Part shown: piece after piece, positions 34,111-43,234 of the stretch
Numbering within the stretch: position 1 is the stretch's first letter
Layout of the letters: each line of letters begins with the position of its first letter
NCBI RefSeq assembly: GCF_007997135.1
Contig: NZ_VORU01000001.1
Coordinates: 310,001-374,000, forward strand
Source: Aequorivita lipolytica
GTDB lineage: Bacteria > Bacteroidota > Bacteroidia > Flavobacteriales > Flavobacteriaceae
Direction: 5' to 3'
DNA length: 64,000 nt
Made by a program: the position numbers and the translations under genes
Notes under the pieces: model-generated
What the model saw: the letters and a program-made list of their open reading frames with translations, nothing else
What the model was told of the DNA's origin: nothing
Databases searched by the model: none

Positions 34111-36338
34111 ATTTTACTTATTTCTATTTGAAAATATGCACCATCGGAATAACTTCTAGCAGATAGGTCGCCATTTAATCTGTCAATTGCCTCGCCAGCT
34201 ATGGCAAGTCCCAAACCTGTTCCGTTTATTTTTTTAGAATATCCTGGTTCAAATATCGCACCTGACTCAATCTCCAAACTTGATAATCCTGGACCAGAGT
34301 CCTTAAAGTCGATTAAAACTGAATTGACATTTTCTTGTACTGTAATTTCTATTTCCCTTTTGCCAGATTTTGACAATTCAAGCCAATATATGCTGTTTTC
34401 AATTAAATTGGTTAAAGCAATATACAAATCCTCAGACCAACCAAATATTGTAATGCCTTTACTTCCAGTAATTGTGACTTTTATTCTTTCGTCTTCCAAG
34501 TGAGATTTGAAAACGGCAAAACTGTCTTCAATTATTTGAATTACATTAAAATCAGATTTCTTATCTCTTTTTTGCTTGGCTAATGGTGAAATTCTTTTAA
34601 ATAATTCTGAGATGAATTTACTATTTACCTTAAAACCATTTATGCTTTTAGTTAGTTCATCGAGGTTTCCCTCATCTTTTGTTGCTCGATAAAACTTTAA
34701 ATATCGTTCCATTACTCTAGTTTCAGAATTAAAAAATTGTAATGGCTTTCTGCCTTCGTGTAGAATAAAATTCACAATCTTACCTAGAGTTGCTTGTCCT
34801 TGGTAAATCGCAATTGTTTTTTCGATTTCTTCTTTTAATTCTGCCTTTTTCTCTTCCTCCTTGGTTAAAATTATATTAATTTCATCAATAGCTTTTTTGT
34901 CTATTTGAAGTTCCGATAGCTTTTTACCAATAGTTGATTTAACTTCTGCTAAACTAAATAATGAGTTAATCGTATCTTGAACCTTAGAAGACTTTCCACG
35001 ACTTTTCTCGCTTTTGATTCTATATGCCAATCTTCTTGTTTCAAGTTCTAATAGAGCCTTTTGGACAAGTTCTTTTAAGCCAAAATAATGCTCATTTTCT
35101 TTAAGACCATCCCTCGCACTTTTTTCTTCTAATCCAGAATTCTCTTCGGATTGAATTGTTACAAAACCAACAATTTGATTGTTACTGATTTTTAATGTAA
35201 AGTTTTGTATTCTATCTTTATCTAAATCCAGCCAGTCAATCCCAGCATTTCCATATGGTCTAATTCGAAATGAATTTTTATAAACATTGACACCATATAC
35301 TTCATCAAGCAATTTTTTAGCTTGTCTTTTCCCCATTAGATTTTTTGAAACAGGGTTGATTAAACCTTTATTTATTAAATTATCTATTGCTTCAGGTTCT
35401 CTATCAAAAACTCTAAAATCGATTTTTAGCACTCCACAGTATTTACTGTTTCCAGTTAACTCAAAATCTGTCGAAATTTTTTCTTGTTGTACAACTTCAG
35501 GATTAACATTGTTTTCAAATAAAAGATTTGCTTTTCCATTCTCTGATATAATTCCCGAAATACGATAATCATAGAATTGAACAATTGGATAAGTATCAAT
35601 TTTTATGTTTTCATCAATATCTTTAAATGGTGAATTTTCAAAATATAAATTAATTTTAAATTCATCATCTGTAGACTCCTCAAAAGGTGAAATGAGTTTT
35701 CGCAATTCGTTTATTAACTGCTCTAATGTATCTTTGTTCCAATAGGATAATTTAGCATCAATTTTCTCAACAATTTCTTCATCTCCATTGTCGTATAACA
35801 CCGTTTCAGTATACTTTTCATCCTTTGCTATTATAAGTAATTCTGTCCCAGATGATTCTTTGGTTTGCTTTTTTTCGACAAGTAACTCTATGTTTTCAAG
35901 CAATTCATCTGTCTTAAAAATTCTCCAATCAATAACTGCTTCTGATTTTTCACCTGTTTCATCAACGGTCGAAAGTGTCATTTCTTGCCCTAAAATTGAT
36001 GCAGCAAAACGACCGATTCCTTTTCTTCCTTGTAAGACTCTTGAACCCTTTTTACTTATTTTTCTTTTCAGCTTATCATCAGTCGCAGGCACTAACCATT
36101 TATTTATTACCGTTTCGAAATCCATCCCGTGACCATTATCTTTAATGGAAATAAGCAAAGCATTTTCATTTTCGATCTTAGTATATTTAAATACTATGTC
36201 AACATTAGCTGCATCTGCGTCATAAGAATTTTTAACTAACTCAACTAGTGCAGCATAAGAATCACCAATTAGATCACTTCCAATTGTGTGAATTAATCTT
36301 GCTGCTGGTCTGATTCTGTATGTCAAATTATCACTCAT
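34107..36338 (-). CDS. Double-GHKL histidine-kinase-like sensor protein
   Basis: A 743-residue protein with two GHKL ATPase domains. The first (residues about 1-150) is Hsp90/MutL-like: VELVKNSYDADAANVDIVF, SIKDNGHGMD and LQGRKGIGRFAASI. The second (about 610-743) is histidine-kinase-like: LTNLIENSIYWLEL, FKDSGPGLSS and GTGLGLAIAGEAIDRLNGDL. A coiled coil (about 450-510) leads to an H-box-like NFILHEGRKPLQFF with His527. No transmembrane segment is present, so it acts in the cytoplasm. The likely role is sensing (perhaps DNA or a phage product) by the first domain and phosphotransfer to the adjacent receiver protein; this is inference. It overlaps both neighbours by 4 bp. Confidence 0.85.
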   Translation of the reverse strand: MSDNLTYRIRPAARLIHTIGSDLIGDSYAALVELVKNSYDADAANVDIVFKYTKIENENALLISIKDNGHGMDFETVINKWLVPATDDKLKRKISKKGSRVLQGRKGIGRFAASILGQEMTLSTVDETGEKSEAVIDWRIFKTDELLENIELLVEKKQTKESSGTELLIIAKDEKYTETVLYDNGDEEIVEKIDAKLSYWNKDTLEQLINELRKLISPFEESTDDEFKINLYFENSPFKDIDENIKIDTYPIVQFYDYRISGIISENGKANLLFENNVNPEVVQQEKISTDFELTGNSKYCGVLKIDFRVFDREPEAIDNLINKGLINPVSKNLMGKRQAKKLLDEVYGVNVYKNSFRIRPYGNAGIDWLDLDKDRIQNFTLKISNNQIVGFVTIQSEENSGLEEKSARDGLKENEHYFGLKELVQKALLELETRRLAYRIKSEKSRGKSSKVQDTINSLFSLAEVKSTIGKKLSELQIDKKAIDEINIILTKEEEKKAELKEEIEKTIAIYQGQATLGKIVNFILHEGRKPLQFFNSETRVMERYLKFYRATKDEGNLDELTKSINGFKVNSKFISELFKRISPLAKQKRDKKSDFNVIQIIEDSFAVFKSHLEDERIKVTITGSKGITIFGWSEDLYIALTNLIENSIYWLELSKSGKREIEITVQENVNSVLIDFKDSGPGLSSLEIESGAIFEPGYSKKINGTGLGLAIAGEAIDRLNGDLSARSYSDGAYFQIEISKI

Positions 36339-37585
36339 AATATCTCCTTAATATTTTCAGCTATAACCTTAGCCATCAATGGTGGAACAGCATTTCCAAT
36401 TTGTTTGAATGCCGCAGTTCTATTAGCACCTTCTCTTTCTCCTTCGAAATAATAATCGTCTGGAAAGGATTGTAATCGTGCGGCTTCTCGCACACTAATA
36501 GAACGATTTTGTTTAATATCTGGATGGATATAATAATGGCCATCTTTTGAAATGTGTGCAACAATTGTCTGTGAATAAGATAAGTCAGCAGCCACAACTT
36601 TGAATCGATCGATAAATGAAGTGCGATTATGATGAGTCTTTAGCCTCTCGGGTAAATCATTATAATTTAGGCGTTCTTGATTCTTTTGCCACTTTTTTAC
36701 AGCAATTTCATAGATCTCTTTATCTTGAGTATTATTTGGTCTTGCAACGTGTTGTGTTAAAATATCAATGCCATTCCTTAAGGAATGAGTTTTAAGATAA
36801 TCCGTAGTGGAAGTGTGATAATTTAAAAATTTATCCTTTCCTTCCCCAGCTTTAATAGATGGTAAATCTTTCAATAGATCCTCTACTTCAAAGTTATTTT
36901 CGATAACTATTTCTTCTAAATTGGGTATGTTCAACTGCTTATCTTTTTGCCAGCCGATTATAATTACTCTTTTTCTATTTTGAAGAACTCCAAAGTTTCG
37001 GGCTTCCAATGTGAATAATTTTATTTGATAGCCTTTCTCATTAAAGAGTTTTTCCATTTCAGCTAGATAGTGACCTTTCCGTGCGGATTTTAGACCTAGA
37101 ACGTTTTCAAATACAAACATTTTTGGTTGATATTTTTCCAAATAGTTAGCATACTGAATAAATAGATAATTTCGGGAATCTCCTGCCATTCCTGTTTTAG
37201 ACCGTGCCCTACCGACAAGCGAGTAGGCCTGACAGGGCGGACCTCCAATTATTAAGTCAACTTTTCTTTTCCCCAAGAGTTTATCTATCTGTGTGAAAAT
37301 AGTTTTGTTGTGATCAGTGCCTATTGGAAGATTGATGACTGAATCTAAAAGGCTCGTTGGTGTTTGATCATAAAGATTCTCACGGGAAATTTCATCTTTA
37401 AGATATGAAAGATAGATTTCCTTTTTTTTTGAAAGGTTTAAATAATGATATGCAGTTCTAGTTTTTAAAGTGTTGCAAGCGGATTTTTCTATTTCCACAT
37501 GTGCAACCGGTTCAAAACCAGCTTGGATAAAGCCTTCAGAAAGTCCCCCTGCTCCTGCAAATAAGTCAATGAAATTGTAAGACAT
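36335..37585 (-). CDS. DNA (cytosine-5-)-methyltransferase
   Basis: A 416-residue C5 methyltransferase, first gene of the defence operon. ATG at 37585 (MSYNFIDLFAGAGGLSEGF, motif I) is preferred over an in-frame TTG 6 bp upstream. Motif IV is GGPPCQAYSLVGRAR with the catalytic cysteine, motif VI is FENVLGLKSA, motif VIII is LQNRKRVIIIG and motif X is FKQIGNAVPPLMAKVIA. The target recognition region (about 220-330) gives no specificity by eye. It would protect self-DNA by 5-methylcytosine while downstream gene products attack unmodified DNA. It overlaps the next gene by 4 bp (ATGA). Confidence 0.95.
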   Translation of the reverse strand: MSYNFIDLFAGAGGLSEGFIQAGFEPVAHVEIEKSACNTLKTRTAYHYLNLSKKKEIYLSYLKDEISRENLYDQTPTSLLDSVINLPIGTDHNKTIFTQIDKLLGKRKVDLIIGGPPCQAYSLVGRARSKTGMAGDSRNYLFIQYANYLEKYQPKMFVFENVLGLKSARKGHYLAEMEKLFNEKGYQIKLFTLEARNFGVLQNRKRVIIIGWQKDKQLNIPNLEEIVIENNFEVEDLLKDLPSIKAGEGKDKFLNYHTSTTDYLKTHSLRNGIDILTQHVARPNNTQDKEIYEIAVKKWQKNQERLNYNDLPERLKTHHNRTSFIDRFKVVAADLSYSQTIVAHISKDGHYYIHPDIKQNRSISVREAARLQSFPDDYYFEGEREGANRTAAFKQIGNAVPPLMAKVIAENIKEIL

Positions 37586-37604
37586 GTTCAATTTTATGTT
37601 ATGT

Positions 37605-37612
37605 CAAATCTA
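37605..37612 (-). promoter_or_regulatory. -7 promoter element of the defence operon
   Basis: On the minus strand this reads TAGATTTG, a TAnnTTTG match 20 bp upstream of the methyltransferase ATG. No clear -33 TTG. It is the only good promoter box seen upstream of the seven overlapping genes, so the whole operon may depend on it. Confidence 0.5.
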
Positions 37613-37939
37613 TTAATTTTTTACTGAAAAGTCTTAAATAAGCTGTTCATTATATATCCGGGGCTCTTAATATGAATAATATAACAGATGATTGGTAAAG
37701 CTAATAATCATTTTTCGATTTAAATTGAGGGAAACCGTAATGTCATCAAATATTTTTTTCATTGCTAATAATCACATTTTTTAGGTGTCTCACAAAAAAA
37801 GTTTTAAAAAAGACAGTAAATAAATCAGCAATATCTTATTTTAATTTTAATCTCTCAATAAATCTCAAATTCTATACACAAACAAATCACGTGCACGGAC
37901 AGGTCGCGACCTGTCCCTTCCTGATTCTCCTGCTCTCTT
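37613..37939. other. Intergenic region upstream of the defence operon
   Basis: About 330 bp of AT-rich sequence. It contains an 11-bp direct repeat GCTAATAATCA at 37700-37710 and 37764-37774 and a perfect 20-bp palindrome at 37897-37916. An open frame at 37762-37980 has no protein-like character. Confidence 0.5.
37897..37916. repeat. Perfect 20-bp palindrome
   Basis: GGACAGGTCGCGACCTGTCC equals its own reverse complement. It lies 24 bp beyond the 3' end of the convergently placed hypothetical gene, at the edge of the defence operon. With no loop it suits protein binding or cruciform formation better than transcription termination. Confidence 0.85.
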
Positions 37940-38743
37940 CTAAAATACCCCCAAAACCCGCATCCCCCCAGTATCCTTAATCTCCAACAACTCCCCATTC
38001 ACATTCCTAAAAAACACAACCCCAACTACACTCACTACCGCCACTTCCTCAGGTATGGCAGTAGCCTCGGTTAATTTTAAGTTTAGGCTAATGGGTGCAA
38101 TAGTCTTTTGTTTCAAAGCAATCGGCTCACTTTCCACAAAGACAGCTGGCGTTTTAAATTTAGGCTCCAAAGGCAAATATTTTTCGTGCTCTAGGCTATA
38201 TTCATAATTACTCAAGGTAGCGGCACCCAATATAAATTTAAAGTGAGTGGCTTCCTTGGGCGCCGTTATTTGCTCCTTTCGGTTTAGGGTAGGCGAGGTC
38301 CAATACACCTCGTTCCGCTCGGGGTTCAAAGTGGGTTTTTCTTTTATTCCGCCAATGCTATACACCAATGGCCGCGCATTTATAAATTCAAACCCTTCCA
38401 GCATTCCTCCGTTTTTTCGCAGATCCAGTTTCCGTTGTCCGCGTAAACCTTCGCCTTTGCCAACTACCAAGCGCATCGCTCCGTTCAGCCTGCCAGAAAA
38501 GTAACGGTCGCTTATGCCTTCCTTCTGCTGCAAAAAAGCCAATCGCAATACTTTGGCAGCTTTGCTCGCTCCGCCCATCTCCATCATACCGTCACGCGTA
38601 CCTTTACTTCTTGGATTTTTCAGTATTCGCTGCTTACTTACCGTAGCTTTCAGTTTTACAATAGTGCCCTTTTCATCCTGGCTAAAGCTCATCCCACCCA
38701 TACTGCCGGTCAGTTTCAAAAGATCATTCTTTAGTCGTGCCAT
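37940..38743 (-). CDS. Conserved Bacteroidota hypothetical protein
   Basis: A 267-residue protein starting MARLKNDLLKLTGSMGGMSFSQ. The N-terminal layout (short basic start, LTGSMGGMSFSQDEKGTIVKLK, then NPRSKGTRDGMMEMGGASKAAKVLR) resembles a Bacteroidota family of hypotheticals whose members start like MAKQKGIIKLKGTIGD. No signal peptide or membrane segment is seen. The C-terminal half is beta-rich (VAVVSVVGVVFFRNVNGELLEI). The function is unknown. It is not part of the defence operon: a 355-bp gap separates it from the methyltransferase start, and its base composition is less AT-rich. Confidence 0.7.
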   Translation of the reverse strand: MARLKNDLLKLTGSMGGMSFSQDEKGTIVKLKATVSKQRILKNPRSKGTRDGMMEMGGASKAAKVLRLAFLQQKEGISDRYFSGRLNGAMRLVVGKGEGLRGQRKLDLRKNGGMLEGFEFINARPLVYSIGGIKEKPTLNPERNEVYWTSPTLNRKEQITAPKEATHFKFILGAATLSNYEYSLEHEKYLPLEPKFKTPAVFVESEPIALKQKTIAPISLNLKLTEATAIPEEVAVVSVVGVVFFRNVNGELLEIKDTGGMRVLGVF

Positions 38744-39268
38744 ATCTAGCGTTTTTAATTATTGTCCAGAGTTGCAAATAAACAACGCAAGCCAATAATT
38801 GGTTAAACAAGAAATTTTAAAAGATAGCAAAAACACCTAAAGCGCTAATGCCTATCAACTGGGGAGAATAAAAGTAGCGTTTCAAGCAGGCAGAAGCCCA
38901 CAGTATAAAACACTTTGAAAATCTAAACTAAATTAATTTTTACAACTAAGCAAATTCCAATTCCAAAACTCGTTTAAATGCACCCAGCCAAAATAAAGAA
39001 CTAAGGGTGTTAACACTTAAATTTTAAAGAGAAATTACAAACCAAATTTTCCAAAACAAAAACAAATAAAAGCAGTTTTAGTAAACAAAACTGTAGTAGT
39101 ACAAATCAAAGAATCGACCATTATAATTAAACCTTAAAGAAGCTTTCTTTAATACTTAAGGAATACAAAGTCCAGCTGAGGTCTAGATCAAGTCCAGCTA
39201 AACTCAAGAAATGGAGAAGGTTTAAATAGTCGTAAAGCTAAATGCTAAATCATATCAAAAAAGAGTAA

Positions 39269-39600
39269 ACAAATCCCAAATCAACGAATCCCGAATTAAC
39301 AAATCCCGAATTAACAAATCCCAAATCCCGAATTAACGAATCCCAAATCCCCGAATCAACAAATCCCAAATCAACAAATCCCGAATTAACAAATCCCAAA
39401 TCTCGAATCAACGAATCCCAAATCCCAAATCAACGAATCCCAAATCCCGAATTAACGAATCCCAAATCCCAAATCCCCGAATCAACAAATCCCAAATCAA
39501 CAAATCCCAAATCCCGAATTAACAAATCCCGAATTAACAAATCCCAAATCAACGAATCCCAAATCCCAAATTAACGAATCCCAAATCCCAAATCCCCAAT
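39269..39600. repeat. Mixed heptamer array (AAATCCC with CGAATTAA/CAAATCAA variants)
   Basis: About 330 bp built from 7-bp steps such as AAATCCC, GAATCCC, AATCAAC and AATTAAC in changing order. The register stays close to 7 bp although the unit sequence varies. Confidence 0.85.
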
Positions 39601-39723
39601 TACTAATATACAATCAAAATGACCGAAAATCACAAATCAAAAAAAAATAAGTAAAGAAGTCAGCGCACAAAAGGCTTAAGGCAATAAATTTTAATCAACA
39701 ACTAACAGATTTCCGCAACAAAA

Positions 39724-39818
39724 ACCCACAAACCCACAAACCCACAAACTCACAAACTAACATATTCACGCACTAACATATTCACATACTCACATATTCA
39801 CATACTCACAAACTCACG
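39724..39818. repeat. 8-bp tandem array (ACAAACCC / ACATATTC / ACATACTC)
   Basis: About twelve 8-bp units starting ACA or ACG, changing from ACAAACCC to ACATATTC/ACATACTC and back to ACAAACTC. The array ends 13 bp before the promoter box of the pyrophosphatase gene. Confidence 0.85.
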
Positions 39819-39830
39819 TAAAAAAAACAA

Positions 39831-39838
39831 TACCTTTG
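39831..39838 (+). promoter_or_regulatory. -7 promoter element of ppa
   Basis: TACCTTTG is a perfect TAnnTTTG box 29 bp before the ATG. The -33 position falls in or next to the 8-bp repeat array, which may therefore influence promoter strength. Confidence 0.55.
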
Positions 39839-39867
39839 CACCCACAAAATAATTCACAGAAAAGACA

Positions 39868-40380
39868 ATGAAAAAGACATTCGACGTACTAATAGAAATC
39901 CCAAAAGGAAGCCGCAACAAATACGAATACGATTTTGAACTAAAGAAAATCCGCTTTGACCGTATGCTTTTCAGCAGTATGATGTATCCTGCCGATTATG
40001 GTTTTATTCCAGAAACCTTCGCACTGGACGGCGACCCATTGGATGTTTTGGTTTTAGGAGGCGAACCAACGTTCCCAATGTGCGTGATGCAAGTAAAGCC
40101 CATAGGCGTTTTCCACATGGCCGATGAAAAGGGCCCGGATGAAAAGGTAATCTGCGTCCCAGTTTCCGACCCTATTTGGAGCAGCCTGAACAACCTTTCT
40201 GATATAAACCCACATCTAGTGCGCGAAATAGAACACTTCTTCCAAGTTTACAAAGATCTTGAAAAGAAAAAAGTAGATGTAGGCGGTTGGGGAGATGCAA
40301 GTGAAGCAATAGATATTTATAATCTATGTGTAAAACGCTATAAAGACACGCCAGAAGTTCAAGGGCATTTCAGTATTTAA
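39868..40380 (+). CDS. ppa: Inorganic pyrophosphatase, family I
   Basis: A 170-residue cytoplasmic Mg-dependent pyrophosphatase. It has EIPKGSRNKYEYDFE at the N-terminus, MMYPADYGFIPETFALDGDPLDVLVL with the DGDPLDVLV family signature, and the KGPDEKVICVPVSDP strand with further metal-binding Asp residues. The C-terminal KRYKDTPEVQ is normal. It hydrolyses PPi released by biosynthesis. It lies just upstream of a membrane-bound pyrophosphatase gene, so soluble and ion-pumping PPi hydrolysis are encoded side by side. Confidence 0.96.
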   Translation: MKKTFDVLIEIPKGSRNKYEYDFELKKIRFDRMLFSSMMYPADYGFIPETFALDGDPLDVLVLGGEPTFPMCVMQVKPIGVFHMADEKGPDEKVICVPVSDPIWSSLNNLSDINPHLVREIEHFFQVYKDLEKKKVDVGGWGDASEAIDIYNLCVKRYKDTPEVQGHFSI

Positions 40381-40437
40381 GAAAATTACTTTATTGAAAG
40401 AAAAATGACTAAATATTAAAGGGCATAAGATATATTA

Positions 40438-40545
40438 CAATTCTCAATTCTCAATTCTCAATTCTCACGTCTCACGTCTCACGTCTTGATTCTTGATTCT
40501 TGATTCTTGATTCTTGATTCTTGATTCTTGATTCTTGATTCTTGA
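40438..40545. repeat. Three successive heptamer arrays (CAATTCT, CACGTCT, TGATTCT)
   Basis: Four CAATTCT, three CACGTCT and about eight TGATTCT units follow one another without losing the 7-bp register. All units share the ending TCT. Confidence 0.92.
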
Positions 40546-40609
40546 GTCATATATATTAAGTCTTATCCTCCTATGTCATTTTCTTGTTTCGTATCCCAAC
40601 CTATTTCCC

Positions 40610-40617
40610 TATTTTTG
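40610..40617 (+). promoter_or_regulatory. -7 promoter element of hppA
   Basis: TATTTTTG matches TAnnTTTG, with TTG at 40584-40586 23 nt upstream. The ATG is at 40656. Confidence 0.5.
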
Positions 40618-40655
40618 CAATCGCAAATTTGAAAACCAACCTTAATTAAAAATTT

Positions 40656-43160
40656 ATGGAATCAATGATGATTTATGCGCCTATAGCAATGGCGGTATTA
40701 GGCTTAATCTTTATGGCCGTTAAACGCTCTTGGGTAATGAAACAAAACCCGGGCGATGGTAAAATGAAAGAAATAAGCGACCACATTTATGAAGGTGCCT
40801 TAGCCTTCCTTAACGCTGAATACAGATTACTTGCTATTTTCGTAGTTATTGTAAGTATTGCCTTAGCAGTTGTTTCATACGTTGTTCCAACAACACATAT
40901 ATTAATAGTAGTTGCATTTATATTCGGTGCTATATTCTCAGCCCTTGCAGGTAATATGGGAATGAAAATAGCAACCAAAACAAACGTTCGTACCACACAA
41001 GCTGCCCGTACAAGTTTACCAAACGCGCTTAAAATATCTTTTGGCGGTGGTACCGTAATGGGTCTTGGTGTTGCAGGTCTTGCAGTATTAGGTCTAACAG
41101 CATTCTTTATCTTTTTCTTTCACTTCTTTATGGGCGGTGTTTGGACAAATACAATGGATATGACTATCGTTCTTGAAACATTAGCAGGTTTCTCTCTTGG
41201 AGCAGAGTCTATTGCATTGTTCGCAAGAGTAGGTGGTGGTATTTACACAAAAGCTGCCGATGTAGGTGCAGATTTAGTAGGTAAAGTTGAAGCTGGAATT
41301 CCAGAAGACGATCCACGTAACCCAGCTACAATCGCTGATAACGTTGGTGATAACGTAGGTGACGTTGCCGGTATGGGTGCCGATTTATTTGGTAGTTATG
41401 TAGCAACAGTGCTAGCAGCAATGGTTTTAGGAAACTATGTTATAAAAGATATGGGCGGCGCCATTACAGACGCTTTTGGCGGTATTGGTCCTATTTTATT
41501 GCCAATGGCAATTGCTGGTACAGGTATCATCATTTCAATTATTGGTACTATGCTAGTGAAGATAAAAAGTAACGATGCGAAAGAATCGCAAGTTATGGGT
41601 GCTTTGAATGTTGGTAACTGGGTTTCTATAGTTTTAGTGGCTGTTTCGTGTTTTGCTCTTGTAAAATGGATGCTTCCAGAAACTATGAATATGAGTTTCT
41701 TCGGCGAAGGGATTAAAGAAATTTCTTCAATGCGTGTGTTTTATGCTACATTGGTTGGTTTGGTTGTAGGTGCTGTAATTTCATCTGTAACCGAATACTA
41801 CACTGGTTTGGGTAAAAAACCAATTCTTAAAATAGTACAACAATCATCAACTGGTGCTGGAACAAACATTATAGCAGGTTTGGCTACGGGAATGATTTCT
41901 ACTTTCCCTTCAGTATTACTTTTTGCTGGTGCTATTTGGGCATCGTATGCTTTTGCTGGCTTTTATGGGGTTGCACTAGCAGCTTCTGCAATGATGGCAA
42001 CAACTGCTATGCAACTTGCAATTGACGCTTTCGGTCCAATTTGCGATAACGCAGGTGGTATTGCCGAAATGAGCGAACAAGAACCAATTGTTCGTGAACG
42101 TACCGATATTCTTGACGCTGTTGGTAATACAACTGCTGCTACAGGAAAAGGTTTTGCGATTGCTTCTGCTGCGTTAACCTCTTTAGCACTTTTTGCTGCT
42201 TATGTAACTTTTACAGGAATTGATGGAATTAACATCTTTAAAGCTCCAGTTTTAGCGATGCTTTTTGTGGGAGGTATGATTCCGGTTGTGTTTTCTGCCT
42301 TGGCAATGAATGCGGTTGGTAAAGCTGCAATGCAAATGGTGAATGAAGTAAGAAGACAGTTCCGTGAAATTCCAGGAATTATGGAAGGAACCGGCAAACC
42401 AGAATACGCTAAATGTGTTGATATTTCTACCAAAGCAGCTTTAAGAGAAATGTTGTTGCCTGGTGTTTTAACCATTGGTTTTCCATTACTTATTGCTTTC
42501 GGTCCGATGCTTTTCGGAATGAACAATATGGCAATCGCCGAAATGCTTGGTGGTTATATGGCCGGTGTTACCGTAAGTGGTGTGCTTTGGGCTATTTTCC
42601 AAAACAACGCTGGTGGTGCTTGGGATAACGCTAAAAAATCTTTTGAAGCTGGAGTACTGATTGACGGTGAAATGACCTACAAAGGAAGTGATGCCCACAA
42701 AGCAGCCGTAACTGGCGATACCGTTGGTGATCCTTTCAAGGATACTTCAGGACCATCTATGAATATTTTGATTAAACTTACGTGTTTAATTGGACTTGTA
42801 ATAGCGCCAATTCTTGGAGGCCACACTAATGAAACAATGGCTACTGAAACTTCTTCCCAAGAAGTTTACTTTATTGATGCCGAAGGAAATAAAACCATTT
42901 TGACCGAAAAGCAAGTTCAATATATTGAAACCGGAAGTACTATCTCAGAAGGTGAAGACCTAAAGGATAAAACTGAAACAATGGTTGAAATGTTAAAGAA
43001 CGACAATAACGACCAAGTAACTGCAAATGTTACAATCTCAAAAACCGTGGATGGCGTTGAAACTACAGAAACCAAAACTTTCACCGGCACCGAAGAAGAA
43101 GTTCGTGCGCAACTAAAGGACGTTGACGGAATGAAAATCAAAATAAAGGATAAAGAATAA
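40656..43160 (+). CDS. hppA: Membrane-bound ion-translocating pyrophosphatase (K+-dependent type)
   Basis: An 834-residue protein with about 15-16 transmembrane helices. It couples PPi hydrolysis to H+ or Na+ pumping. The PPi-binding motifs are [11 protein letters not shown] followed by [33 protein letters not shown] and [39 protein letters not shown] has Ala at the position where K+-independent enzymes have Lys, so it should be K+-dependent and may be a Na+ pump. A hydrophilic tail of about 100 residues (about 730-834) follows the last helix. The tail is beta-rich and charged, unlike the usual abrupt end. A hairpin terminator follows. Confidence 0.95.
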   Translation: MESMMIYAPIAMAVLGLIFMAVKRSWVMKQNPGDGKMKEISDHIYEGALAFLNAEYRLLAIFVVIVSIALAVVSYVVPTTHILIVVAFIFGAIFSALAGNMGMKIATKTNVRTTQAARTSLPNALKISFGGGTVMGLGVAGLAVLGLTAFFIFFFHFFMGGVWTNTMDMTIVLETLAGFSLGAESIALFARVGGGIYTKAADVGADLVGKVEAGIPEDDPRNPATIADNVGDNVGDVAGMGADLFGSYVATVLAAMVLGNYVIKDMGGAITDAFGGIGPILLPMAIAGTGIIISIIGTMLVKIKSNDAKESQVMGALNVGNWVSIVLVAVSCFALVKWMLPETMNMSFFGEGIKEISSMRVFYATLVGLVVGAVISSVTEYYTGLGKKPILKIVQQSSTGAGTNIIAGLATGMISTFPSVLLFAGAIWASYAFAGFYGVALAASAMMATTAMQLAIDAFGPICDNAGGIAEMSEQEPIVRERTDILDAVGNTTAATGKGFAIASAALTSLALFAAYVTFTGIDGINIFKAPVLAMLFVGGMIPVVFSALAMNAVGKAAMQMVNEVRRQFREIPGIMEGTGKPEYAKCVDISTKAALREMLLPGVLTIGFPLLIAFGPMLFGMNNMAIAEMLGGYMAGVTVSGVLWAIFQNNAGGAWDNAKKSFEAGVLIDGEMTYKGSDAHKAAVTGDTVGDPFKDTSGPSMNILIKLTCLIGLVIAPILGGHTNETMATETSSQEVYFIDAEGNKTILTEKQVQYIETGSTISEGEDLKDKTETMVEMLKNDNNDQVTANVTISKTVDGVETTETKTFTGTEEEVRAQLKDVDGMKIKIKDKE

Positions 43161-43193
43161 AGGGAAAATCTCAAATAACAAATTCCAAATCAC

Positions 43194-43228
43194 AACCTGT
43201 CAAGTTTTAAAAACCTGACAGGTTTTTT
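43194..43228 (+). terminator. Hairpin terminator after hppA
   Basis: AACCTGTCA pairs with TGACAGGTT across a 13-nt loop, followed by TTTT. It lies 33 bp past the hppA stop. The stem also resembles a dispersed flavobacterial palindrome (compare 58676-58702). Confidence 0.65.
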
Positions 43229-43234
43229 AATGTC

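Larger units (their letters stand above)
38744..39867. other. 1.1-kb intergenic region with heptamer and octamer arrays
   Basis: No open frame of protein-like character on either strand. The left half is AT-rich unique sequence. The right half holds a long 7-bp repeat array (39269-39600), an 8-bp array (39724-39818) and the pyrophosphatase promoter. No RNA gene was recognised. Confidence 0.6.

Noticed and set aside
25429-37612. Labelling the defence operon as BREX, DISARM or Dnd
   Set aside because: No PglZ, BrxC, DrmA/B or DndB-E homologues are present; Z1, DUF4420 and AIPR point to a different class.
37762-37980. A 72-codon open frame upstream of the methyltransferase
   Set aside because: It runs through the 20-bp palindrome into the end of the opposite gene and has no protein-like pattern.
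39269-39600. CRISPR-like repeat region
   Set aside because: The units are only 7 bp, there are no unique spacers of constant length, and no cas genes are present.
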